Assembly (NCBI GenBank): GCA_905234655.1
Contig: CAJOJG010000008.1
Coordinates: 1-64,000, forward strand
Reading direction: 5' to 3'
Source: an uncultured Bacteroidales bacterium
GTDB taxonomy: Bacteria; Bacteroidota; Bacteroidia; Bacteroidales; UBA3824
DNA: 64,000 nt
This document shows positions 20,006-27,512 of this stretch, one piece after another (positions within the stretch are counted from its first letter, which is position 1; each line of letters starts with the position of its first letter). The position numbers and the translations under genes were made by a program. Under the pieces are notes generated by a model that saw only the letters and a program-made list of their open reading frames with translations, did no database searches and was not told where the DNA came from.

Positions 20006-20689
20006 TTAACCCTGGATATTGTCGACATAAACCTCGTCAAAACCGGCGATGAGGTCGGATATGCGCTTGTCGTACTCCTTGCGGCTAATCTTGACATCCA
20101 AGGAGATGACATAAATCTTAACGTCGTCCTTATGTGAGATTTCGATATTGTAAGTGTCGATGCTAAAGCCAGCGGACTTCAACTTGTCAATAATAGAGTT
20201 GACCTCGTAGCGCGAACGGGCGGTTATGGCGAGCGAAACTGTCTTCTTGCCCATCTTGCCGAGCACAAAACTGAAAATCTCCAGGCACAACAGCACAAGC
20301 ACCGTCGTCGCGACCGACAGGGCATAATGACCCGCGCCACACGCCATGCCGATAGCCGCCGTAACCCAGATGCCGGCGGCGGTGGTTATGCCGCGCACAG
20401 TGTGCTTTTGAAAGATGATAGTGCCGGCACCGATAAAGCCTATGCCGGTAACAATATTGGCGGCGATACGCGCCGGGTCGAGGGAATAGTTGGACTTGTC
20501 GAGCAGCGGCAGGTCAGTGTCAAATCCATGAATAGAAATTATCATAAAAATCGCGCTGCCCAACGCCACCAGGAAATGAGTCCTGAAGCCTGCCATCTTC
20601 GAGCGGTAGGCGCGCTCGAGACCAATCACGCCGCCAAGCATCGCTGCGGCAAATATCCTTAACAAATGTTCGTAGTTAATCAGTTCCAT
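20006..20689 (-). CDS. MgtC/SapB-family membrane protein
   Basis: 227 residues from the ATG at 20689 (MELINYEHLLRIFAAAMLGG). The family signature GGVIGLERAYRSKMAGFRTH is at the N-terminus, with about four to five membrane helices up to residue 140, then a cytoplasmic ACT-like regulatory tail. MgtC proteins affect Mg homeostasis, F-ATPase activity or intramacrophage survival in other bacteria; the role here is unknown. It follows the Omp85-like gene by 22 nt, so co-transcription is likely. The longer frame to 20743 would overlap that gene and is rejected. Confidence 0.88.
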   Translation of the reverse strand: MELINYEHLLRIFAAAMLGGVIGLERAYRSKMAGFRTHFLVALGSAIFMIISIHGFDTDLPLLDKSNYSLDPARIAANIVTGIGFIGAGTIIFQKHTVRGITTAAGIWVTAAIGMACGAGHYALSVATTVLVLLCLEIFSFVLGKMGKKTVSLAITARSRYEVNSIIDKLKSAGFSIDTYNIEISHKDDVKIYVISLDVKISRKEYDKRISDLIAGFDEVYVDNIQG

Positions 20690-20711
20690 TTTCCAGTGTT
20701 TTTTTAAGTGG

Positions 20712-22151
20712 TTAGAAAGATGACTTAAAGCCGACACCGACATACGTGCCGCCCTGGATATTATGTGTCACAAACGCCGAAAGCACTCGGTCATAGTACG
20801 TTACCAAGTCTACGCCAATCCCGAGCGCGCCGAGGAATGTGTCGCTCATGTCGTTCTTACAAAGCACATCGTCAGTCTTCGGCGTCGTGTAGCCCGCATT
20901 GGCAAACGCATTGAGGTACACGGCGTAATGAATCTTGTTGAACTTTTCGAGCGGCAGCCACTTGAGGTGGACAATATGCTGGCGTATGAGCTCAAACTTG
21001 TACGACGACTTTACGTAACTTACACACCTGCCGGAAATCATGTTGTGTTCGTACCCGGGGACAATGTTGGGCTTATAGCCGATGGCCTCCATCAGGTAGA
21101 ACGGCGTGGAGTAACTGCTCATGCTCCCGTAAAACTGCACCGCGAAATACTGGCGAGGAAAGAGCGGGATGTACTTCCGGGCATCGAGAGTGAGTTTGTA
21201 AGTGTCGATTGAATTGCTCAAGATTCCTTGCTTTTGGATTCGCGTCGAGAGCCACGAGCCGACCAACGGGTAATAACTTGAGTTGCGCTTGTCGAGCCGG
21301 AACTCGTATGACAGCACCAGGCCAGATATGTGGGTGCGTCCGCCGCCGAAGAAATTCGGGTTCAATATCGCCACAGAATCATGCACCGAAGTGGACTCGT
21401 AGCCTATGGAGAAAAGATTGGACATGTCGATAGTCGGCCTATGGCGGTATGAAATTTCATAACTATAACCATGCAGAGCCTTCGTCTCGTCCTCAAAATC
21501 ACGGTATTTAGCCTTGTTGTCCTCGGTACGGAGCATGACGGTGTTCTGCCTTTGGATCGAGGTGTAGAAACTCAGTAAATGCTTGTGCTGCTTGTCGATG
21601 GCCACATTGTCGTAGCTCAGTTGGATTACATTGTTAAATCCCACTCTGGCCATTATGCCCACGGACTGCCTGCGCCCGAGGAAGTTATACCGCTTTACGC
21701 CAATCAGGAAGTCAATCATGCTAAAATCAGGGTTGGCGAACCACTCGTTGAGGTTTCCATTATGGGGCGTTACGTCGAACATCGGCCACGTGTACCAACA
21801 CTCTTCGACATTGATGCTGACGGAGATGCTGTTAGTCCCGGCTTTGATAGAGTCGCCATACGTGTAGTAGTCAATGGTCACATAATTGAAAATCGAAGTT
21901 TTCTGAAGGTTGATGCGGCTCTTTTCCAAGACCTCGGGAAGGCGGCGGAACGACACAGTGTCGCCCTGCCCAAACTCCAGTTCGCACAATATGATTTTCT
22001 GCTTTGTCTTCTTGTTGCCTGTGATTTTAATGTCGTTAACCAGGCATATTGTGTCGCTGTTTTGGGCATACGCGCCGACGGTCGCCGTCATCATCACGGC
22101 GAACATGATGGCCGCTAAGGTAGCGGTGTATTTTCTGAATATGCCTGTCAT
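20712..22151 (-). CDS. Omp85-type outer-membrane protein with POTRA domain (TamA/BamA-like)
   Basis: 479 residues. Signal peptide of about 29 residues ending GAYAQ. One POTRA-like domain follows (about 35-115: ICLVNDIKITGNKKTKQKIIL, GDTVSF, LEKSRINLQKTSIFNYVTI), then a beta-barrel rich in alternating aromatic strands and ending GGTYVGVGFKSSF with a C-terminal Phe, the outer-membrane insertion signal. It is shorter than BamA and has only one POTRA, so it is a specialised Omp85 member rather than the essential BamA. Co-transcribed with the MgtC-like gene downstream. Cargo unknown. Confidence 0.82.
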   Translation of the reverse strand: MTGIFRKYTATLAAIMFAVMMTATVGAYAQNSDTICLVNDIKITGNKKTKQKIILCELEFGQGDTVSFRRLPEVLEKSRINLQKTSIFNYVTIDYYTYGDSIKAGTNSISVSINVEECWYTWPMFDVTPHNGNLNEWFANPDFSMIDFLIGVKRYNFLGRRQSVGIMARVGFNNVIQLSYDNVAIDKQHKHLLSFYTSIQRQNTVMLRTEDNKAKYRDFEDETKALHGYSYEISYRHRPTIDMSNLFSIGYESTSVHDSVAILNPNFFGGGRTHISGLVLSYEFRLDKRNSSYYPLVGSWLSTRIQKQGILSNSIDTYKLTLDARKYIPLFPRQYFAVQFYGSMSSYSTPFYLMEAIGYKPNIVPGYEHNMISGRCVSYVKSSYKFELIRQHIVHLKWLPLEKFNKIHYAVYLNAFANAGYTTPKTDDVLCKNDMSDTFLGALGIGVDLVTYYDRVLSAFVTHNIQGGTYVGVGFKSSF

Positions 22152-22184
22152 TTTTTTTGAGTGTTTGTTTTTGGTTACTTTTTG

Positions 22185-22946
22185 CTAAGCCGACTTCTCA
22201 TCGGCAGCCCTGAATATCTTGCTCTTGTAAATCCCTGTCTTTGCCAAAAAATATTTCACCGATGTCGCCAAAACCCCGAGGCCATACTTGCAGCTCCGCC
22301 TGAAGTTAATCGAAGAAGCCTCCTTGAAATATTTTGTCGGGCATGTGATTTCGGCGATTTCGTACCCGGCGTAGAATATCTGCGCAATCATCTGGTTGTC
22401 AAACACAAAATCGTCGCTGTCGGCCTCCAGGTTCAACGCCCTGATGACCTCGGCGGAGAATGCGCGGTAGCCCGTGTGGTACTCGCTGAGCTTCTGGTTC
22501 ATCAGGAAATTCTGTGTCAGGGTCAACATCCTGTTAGCCACATACTTGTACAGCGGCATTCCTCCCTTCCGCGCGCCCTTTCCAAGTATGCGTGAGGCTA
22601 TCACTACCGGGTACACGCCGTCTGCAATGGTGTAGCACATCGACCGAATCAGTTTTGGCGTGTACTGGTAGTCGGGGTGGAGCATTACCACGATGTCGCA
22701 CCCGAGCTCCAACGCCTTTTTGTAACAAGTCTTTTGGTTTGCGCCGTAGCCCTTGTTAATCTCATGGATTGTGATGTGGCGTATGCCGAGCCTGCGCGCA
22801 AGCCCCGCCGTGTCGTCAGTGCTGTGGTCGTCGGTCAGGATAAGCTCGTCGACAATATCCTTCGGAATCTCCGCCACAGTCTGCGCCAGCGTCTGCTCGG
22901 CATTGTACGCCGGCATGACCACGCCTATCTTTTTGCCCTCTATCAT
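22185..22946 (-). CDS. GT2-family glycosyltransferase
   Basis: 253 residues from the ATG at 22946 (MIEGKKIGVVMPAYNAEQT). It has the GT-A fold layout: VVMPAYNAEQTL, ELILTDDHSTDDT, and MLHPDYQY where the DxD motif normally stands (here HPD). It resembles DPM1/GtrB-type polyprenyl-phosphate sugar transferases but has no C-terminal membrane helices. Its ATG overlaps the hisB stop as ATGA, a translational-coupling arrangement. The long N-terminal extension of the open frame runs inside hisB and is not real. Donor and acceptor sugars are not predictable. Confidence 0.88.
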   Translation of the reverse strand: MIEGKKIGVVMPAYNAEQTLAQTVAEIPKDIVDELILTDDHSTDDTAGLARRLGIRHITIHEINKGYGANQKTCYKKALELGCDIVVMLHPDYQYTPKLIRSMCYTIADGVYPVVIASRILGKGARKGGMPLYKYVANRMLTLTQNFLMNQKLSEYHTGYRAFSAEVIRALNLEADSDDFVFDNQMIAQIFYAGYEIAEITCPTKYFKEASSINFRRSCKYGLGVLATSVKYFLAKTGIYKSKIFRAADEKSA

Positions 22947-24058
22947 AACGTGCCTTTGCTGCTTGGTATTGTCTGCAAGGTAAAATCGTAACTCAACGCC
23001 TGCTTGAGGCATTTGGCGAGTGCCTTGAAAGTCCCTTCGAGCTTGTGGTGCTCGTTGTCGCCCTCGGCGATGATGCTGAGGTTGCACTTGGCATTGTCGG
23101 CGAAGCTCTTGAAGAAATGGTAAATCATCTCCGTCGGGAAGTCGCCAATCTTCTCGCGCCGCCATTCTGCCTCCATCATCAGCCATGGCCTTCCGCCGAA
23201 GTCCACCGCCACTTGCGCCAGGCAGTCGTCCATCGGCAGGACAAATGCGTATCGGTTGATGAGTTTGCGCTCGCGCCATAGTTTTTCGACAGCCGTTCCG
23301 AGCGCGATGGCTACGTCCTCGATCGTGTGGTGTTCATCGACCTCTATATCGCCCTTGCACGTCAGGTCAAGCCCGAAACACCCATGCACCGGCAACTGCA
23401 TCAGCATGTGGTCGAAGAACTTGACCCCAGTGTCGACATGGCGGATTTCAGGATTGCCGGGGTAAATGGTCAGGTCAATCTTAGTCTCGGCGGTGTAGCG
23501 CGAGAGCGTGATTTTGTTGTTGTAGGAGATTATAGCGCGCTCCGCCTCCGTCCATTCTGCGGCGTACAGCAGGCAGTATGGGTCGAGTTCCTCGCCAAGT
23601 TTCTCCTCGCCAAGGTAGATGGCCTTGCAGCCGAGGTTTTTGGCGAGCATGACATCTGTCTTCCTGTCGCCGACGACGAGCGACTGCGACAGGTCGTAGT
23701 CCGGGTCGTCGATGTACTTATGCATCATGCCGGTGTTCGGCTTGCGGTTAGGGCTGTTGTCGGACTCGAATGACGGGTCTATAAGCACGTCGTCAAACTC
23801 CACGCCCACGCTTTTCAACGCCTGAACCATGAGGTTTTGGTACGGCCAAAAGTCCTTCTCGGGGAACGAGTCCGTGCCAAGTCCGTCCTGATTGGACGCC
23901 ATGACAAACTCGAAGTCGGTGTACTTGCGGATTTTGGACAGCGAGGTCAATGCGCCGTCCACAAACGCAAATTTCTCCAACTTGTCTATCTGGTAGTCGA
24001 CCGGCGGCTCGGCGAGTATTGTGCCGTCGCGGTCGATGAATAATATCCTTTTTTTCAT
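22943..24058 (-). CDS. hisB: Bifunctional histidinol-phosphatase / imidazoleglycerol-phosphate dehydratase
   Basis: Catalyses steps 6 and 8 of histidine synthesis. 371 residues from the ATG at 24058, giving MKKRILFIDRDGTILAEPP; an earlier start at 24085 would overlap the upstream gene. The HAD phosphatase domain (about 1-165) has the DRDGT nucleophile motif and VVGDRKTDV. The dehydratase domain (about 185-371) has the metal-binding HHT/FFDHML/DEHHTIEDV and DNEHHKLEGTFKA motifs. No other his genes are near: it is sandwiched between a SPOR-like lipoprotein gene (7 nt) and a GT2 gene (4-nt overlap). Confidence 0.95.
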   Translation of the reverse strand: MKKRILFIDRDGTILAEPPVDYQIDKLEKFAFVDGALTSLSKIRKYTDFEFVMASNQDGLGTDSFPEKDFWPYQNLMVQALKSVGVEFDDVLIDPSFESDNSPNRKPNTGMMHKYIDDPDYDLSQSLVVGDRKTDVMLAKNLGCKAIYLGEEKLGEELDPYCLLYAAEWTEAERAIISYNNKITLSRYTAETKIDLTIYPGNPEIRHVDTGVKFFDHMLMQLPVHGCFGLDLTCKGDIEVDEHHTIEDVAIALGTAVEKLWRERKLINRYAFVLPMDDCLAQVAVDFGGRPWLMMEAEWRREKIGDFPTEMIYHFFKSFADNAKCNLSIIAEGDNEHHKLEGTFKALAKCLKQALSYDFTLQTIPSSKGTL

Positions 24059-24065
24059 TGTCGCT

Positions 24066-25553
24066 TTATTTAATTCGTTTTCCATTGTAGAATTTCACGA
24101 TGAAAGCGTCGTTATAACCCTTCGAGCGGACGACCTTGAGTGTCTGCTGACATTCCGCCTCGTTCTTGAAGCTACCGGCGGTGTACTTGTAGGTATTATT
24201 GTCGGTGTAAAAGTCGACACCGCTTATGCCGTTGAACTCTTTTGCGCCGGCAGGGAGTTTTTTCCAGCTGACGAGGAACTGCACCTTATATACAGTGTCC
24301 TTCGTGAATGTAATCGGCTTGTCGGGCATGGTGGTCTTCGTAGCCGCCGCTGTAGACGGCGCGTTCGGGTCTTTCCTGACGCACGACATCAGCACAGACT
24401 CGTTGAGCTGGGAGGCATAGCCAATCTGGAACGGCAGCGGGTCGCAGCCCTCCAACGCTTCCTTGAGGTCGTCCTGCCTGAATATCGAGAAGACTTTCAA
24501 CGGTCTTGTGTACGTGCCGTAAAGCTTTACGTCATAATCCTTTATCAACCTTCCGTATGCCAAGCCCGACTCGTCCTGGAGAATCCTGTCGAACTGGTCA
24601 AGGACAAGTTTCCTTATAACGCCAAACTCTACGCTCTGCATAAGGTATGACGCTGATTTCATGTAGCATATCTTGTTCTTAATGGAGTTCAGGAAGAACG
24701 GGAACTCCATCTGGCCTTTCATCATCTGGTCGGAAAGATCCATGCGGAGGTACTTAATAGAGCGCGTGCGCGGGTCGCCGGGCTTACGGAACGTCAGCTC
24801 CCAGCCGTAGGGATGCTTTTGGGGCTTTCCGTCCGAAGTCTGCACCTCGCCATGGTCGTCGATGAAGATATTCCTATGGGAGGTGATTATGCAGTCGTTC
24901 ATGGCGAGGGTATAAAGCACGACGTGGATCGTTCCGTCCATGTTCTTGTTGCGGAAGTTGGCAAGCATGTGGCTTGCTACGAAGAACCCGTACTTATTGA
25001 CATACCTCATCGAATATGCCAACGAGTCGAGGTACTGACGGCGTTCAAGGTCTGTGAGCTGGTCGGGCTGGCAGAGGTCGCCCGGATTCTCAAGTCCCAT
25101 GAGCACATAGTCCTTCTCATTGGGGAAGAACGTCATCGCAAAAATCATGTCCGGGCCGCCAAACGGGTACACCAAGCATGTCGTGTCGTTGTGGAAGTCC
25201 GGGATGTTGGACTTGCACCACGACGCGACTGGGTCAAGGGTGCGCCGCCTCAACTCGTTCCACGTAGCCTGGGAGGACGACGAATAACTTACATAATGCT
25301 CCGACTTCTGTAGGTCGGCGTAGCGGTCGTCGGACTTTCCGGCGAGGTAGCGCGCAAGGTCATTGGCCTCGCTCGCCGTGCCTTCCTGCTGGTTGAGGTA
25401 CACGCCGCCGCCTTCGTTAGCCGCCACAGTATCGCCGTAGGTTATCACTGTGGGCTCGTTTGGATTGGCCTGTGGCACTTTGCCGCCGTTGTCGCTGCAA
25501 CCCATGGCAATGGCGGCCGACATTACCAAAGGTGTCAATATCTGGAATTTCAT
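24066..25553 (-). CDS. Lipoprotein with SPOR-like C-terminal domain
   Basis: 495 residues from the ATG at 25553. Signal peptide with lipobox ending MGC (Cys19). A long middle region of unknown fold (about 80-390) contains no motif I recognise. The last 80 residues (TVYKVQFLVSWKKLPAGAKEF to YNDAFIVKFYNGKRI) look like a SPOR domain, which binds denuded peptidoglycan at division sites. This suggests a periplasmic cell-wall or division-associated protein. It is first in a unit with hisB and the GT2 gene, behind a TACTTTTG promoter box. Function of the main domain unknown. Confidence 0.75.
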   Translation of the reverse strand: MKFQILTPLVMSAAIAMGCSDNGGKVPQANPNEPTVITYGDTVAANEGGGVYLNQQEGTASEANDLARYLAGKSDDRYADLQKSEHYVSYSSSSQATWNELRRRTLDPVASWCKSNIPDFHNDTTCLVYPFGGPDMIFAMTFFPNEKDYVLMGLENPGDLCQPDQLTDLERRQYLDSLAYSMRYVNKYGFFVASHMLANFRNKNMDGTIHVVLYTLAMNDCIITSHRNIFIDDHGEVQTSDGKPQKHPYGWELTFRKPGDPRTRSIKYLRMDLSDQMMKGQMEFPFFLNSIKNKICYMKSASYLMQSVEFGVIRKLVLDQFDRILQDESGLAYGRLIKDYDVKLYGTYTRPLKVFSIFRQDDLKEALEGCDPLPFQIGYASQLNESVLMSCVRKDPNAPSTAAATKTTMPDKPITFTKDTVYKVQFLVSWKKLPAGAKEFNGISGVDFYTDNNTYKYTAGSFKNEAECQQTLKVVRSKGYNDAFIVKFYNGKRIK

Positions 25554-25574
25554 AATATTAAAAGTTTTTGATTG

Positions 25575-25604
25575 CAAAAGTAGTCAAAAAAATCAATAAT
25601 TTTG
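25575..25604. promoter_or_regulatory. Divergent -7 boxes for the SPOR lipoprotein gene and porQ
   Basis: Minus strand: TACTTTTG (25582-25575), 21 nt before the lipoprotein ATG. Plus strand: TAATTTTG (25597-25604), 39 nt before the porQ ATG. Both fit TAnnTTTG and lie 15 bp apart. Confidence 0.5.
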
Positions 25605-25643
25605 CACATTCAGGGATTATTTATAATTGTATGAAAATTTAAC

Positions 25644-26609
25644 ATGAAATTATTTCTGGCATTATCACTTCAAATCTTGTCCTGCTGCGTCGCAATGGCA
25701 CAGATAGGCGGTGAAGCGACATACTCGTTCCTTAACCTGACCACCTCGAGCGACTACGCCTCTATGGGTGGCGCGTGTCCCTCGATAGATGTCAAGGGCG
25801 TCAATTCCGTGACCGCCAACCCGGCTCTCGTGGACACGTGCGACAACCGCTACGCCGCGCTCAACATGGTTTCGTACATCGCCGACATCGGGTGCGGCTC
25901 GGCATTCTACGGAGGGAGAATAGGGCGGTGCATGGTCAGCGGCGGCGCGGAGATGGTCGATTATGGCGAGTTCACGCTCACCGACGAGGCCGCCAACGAC
26001 CTCGGTACTTTCACATGCCGCGACTACATGCTGCTCGCGTCGGTTTCGCGTGGCGTTTGGGACGGAATACCGCTGGACGCCGGAGTGTCGCTCAAGACAA
26101 TAATCTCTTCCATGGAGACCTACCACTCCGTCGGCATGGCGTTTGACTTCGGACTGAGGTATTATTTTGAGGGCCAGAAGATTACAGTGGCGCTCGCCGC
26201 GCTTGACCTCGGGTGGCAGCTGACGACATATTCAGGCAGTGAACGTGAAAGGCTGCCCGCCGACCTGCGCATCGGCATCAGCAAGCAGCTCCTTCACGCG
26301 CCTTTGAGGTTTTCGCTGACCGCCCACAGCCTCCAGCATCCCAAACTTGACGACAGTTTCGGGCGGTCGTTTGTCCACCATCTTATTTTCACCGCCGAAC
26401 TGTTCCCCGAGGGCGTAGTGTCGCTGCGCACTGGCTTTAATGCAATGGCGCACAACGACCTCTATGTAAGCGACGGAACGGTATTCCCCGGCTTTTCTTT
26501 CGGTATCGATGTGCGCCTTAAGCGTTTCTCAGTCCAATATTCCCGACAGTGCGTCTCTCCGGCAGCATCTGCCAACATGTTCACCGTCGAAGTGGCGGTA
26601 AGGAGGTAG
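25644..26609 (+). CDS. porQ: PorQ-like type IX secretion system protein
   Basis: 321-residue outer-membrane beta-barrel protein. Signal peptide 1-19 (ending AMAQ). The mature protein opens GGEATYSFLNLTTSSDYASMGG, the PorV/PorQ family signature, and continues with amphipathic strands to the C-terminus. PorQ in Porphyromonas is needed with PorZ for attaching A-LPS to type IX cargo. No porZ or porU is adjacent here, and cmk, which often neighbours porQ, is absent from the window. Name based on family resemblance; the general assignment to the PorV/PorQ group is firm, the exact member less so. Confidence 0.8.
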   Translation: MKLFLALSLQILSCCVAMAQIGGEATYSFLNLTTSSDYASMGGACPSIDVKGVNSVTANPALVDTCDNRYAALNMVSYIADIGCGSAFYGGRIGRCMVSGGAEMVDYGEFTLTDEAANDLGTFTCRDYMLLASVSRGVWDGIPLDAGVSLKTIISSMETYHSVGMAFDFGLRYYFEGQKITVALAALDLGWQLTTYSGSERERLPADLRIGISKQLLHAPLRFSLTAHSLQHPKLDDSFGRSFVHHLIFTAELFPEGVVSLRTGFNAMAHNDLYVSDGTVFPGFSFGIDVRLKRFSVQYSRQCVSPAASANMFTVEVAVRR

Positions 26610-26620
26610 GGAGTCAGTTT

Positions 26621-26965
26621 TTAGCGTATGAAATTCATGAAAGTCGTCTGCTCGCGCTTAGGCGGTTTGGCAGTGCCGGTGGTGAACTGCTGGAGCATGT
26701 AGGCGAGTTGGAAAATCTCGCTCTCGATGCTGTACTTTTTGAGTTGGGACGCTATTTCGGAGAGCAGGGTGAATGTGTTGCCCGCGCGCCGCGGACTGCC
26801 GTTTAGCAATAACACTTTAAGCGGTCGTCCAAGTTGGGCAGCCACGGTCTCGGCGCATGATGCCAATGCTCCCACGCCCGACATGCTTATCGCTGCTGTT
26901 GCCGCCACCATGCCCATTTTCTTGACGGCATCTCGGCGCGTGATGTTGTTTGATTGTTTGTTCAT
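26621..26965 (-). pseudogene. Flavodoxin-like / NADPH-dependent FMN reductase, internally deleted
   Basis: 114 residues where the family usually has more than 200. The N-terminus has a Tat-like signal (TRRDAVKKMG, then a hydrophobic run and ASC), followed by the FMN-binding start KVLLLNGSPRRAGNT of the flavodoxin-like fold. The reading frame then jumps directly from the second strand (IESEIFQL) to what looks like the family's C-terminal end (AYMLQQF to MNFIR). The central flavin-binding loops are missing while the frame is kept, so an in-frame deletion is likely. Probably non-functional. Confidence 0.6.
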
Positions 26966-27027
26966 GATATAAGAGGTGTTTTGGGGGCAAAAGTAAGGAA
27001 AAATTTTTGAGAAAGCAAAAGAATTGC

Positions 27028-27035
27028 TATATTTG
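27028..27035 (+). promoter_or_regulatory. -7 box of the antitoxin gene
   Basis: TATATTTG, 16 nt before the antitoxin ATG. Confidence 0.5.
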
Positions 27036-27050
27036 CAAAAAATTGCAGAG

Positions 27051-27329
27051 ATGAATATTCAGGAAACCATAAAAACGGATTCGTACCTTCATGCAAATAC
27101 TGCCGAGGCATTGGATTTTGTGAGGCAACGTCGGCAACCCGTCATCATAACTCAGAATGGCGATGTCAGTGCGGTGTTGATAGACTTGGAATCATACCAG
27201 AGTATGAAAGATGCAATCAACATGCTCAGACTCATCAAATTTTCGGAAAGCGACATAGCAAAGGGCAATTACAAGCCTGCCGAGGATTTTTTTTCAAGTC
27301 TCAAGGCAAGATACGGAATAAATGGCTGA
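27051..27329 (+). CDS. Phd/YefM-family antitoxin
   Basis: 92 residues from the ATG at 27051. The N-terminal half has the Phd/YefM DNA-binding pattern: a short strand, NTAEALDFVRQRRQPVIITQNGDVSAVLIDLESYQSMKD in family order (turn, strand, GD.SAVL core, helix). The C-terminal tail (about 55-92) would bind and cover a RelE/ParE toxin. The stop overlaps the ATG of a following toxin reading frame by 8 nt, as in real toxin-antitoxin pairs, but that frame is broken after about nine codons. It may still autoregulate its promoter. Confidence 0.85.
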   Translation: MNIQETIKTDSYLHANTAEALDFVRQRRQPVIITQNGDVSAVLIDLESYQSMKDAINMLRLIKFSESDIAKGNYKPAEDFFSSLKARYGING

Positions 27330-27399
27330 AATAAAAACACCCGTTCAAAGTCACCCCAACTTTACATTTTACGACAAAACCCTCACGACCGATAAGTAA
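27322..27399 (+). pseudogene. Remnant of a RelE/ParE-type toxin gene
   Basis: A 25-codon frame begins MAEIKTPVQ, resembling the start of RelE/ParE toxins, then continues with unrelated residues and stops at 27399. Its ATG overlaps the antitoxin stop, as expected for the partner gene. The rest of the toxin is gone, replaced by about 110 bp leading to the gltB promoter. Confidence 0.55.
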
Positions 27400-27440
27400 T
27401 CCACGTACCCAAGGCACTGGGATTTTAAGATTTTCCGTTA

Positions 27441-27471
27441 TTGCACGGCATGGATTGTCGTCGTAACTTTG
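27441..27471 (+). promoter_or_regulatory. Promoter of the gltB-gltD-asnB operon
   Basis: TTG (27441-27443) and TAACTTTG (27464-27471) with a 20-bp spacer, 41 nt before the gltB ATG. Confidence 0.65.
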
Positions 27472-27512
27472 CAGCGTAAACAGAAACGACAAACATAACA
27501 ATCAAAACTGCT

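Noticed and set aside
20712..22151. Calling the Omp85-type protein BamA
   Set aside because: It has a single POTRA-like domain and 479 residues, whereas BamA has five POTRA domains and about 800 residues or more.
22947..23279. Long N-terminal extension of the GT2 protein
   Set aside because: This part of the frame lies inside hisB on the same strand, has atypical composition, and the ATGA overlap at 22946 gives the expected start.
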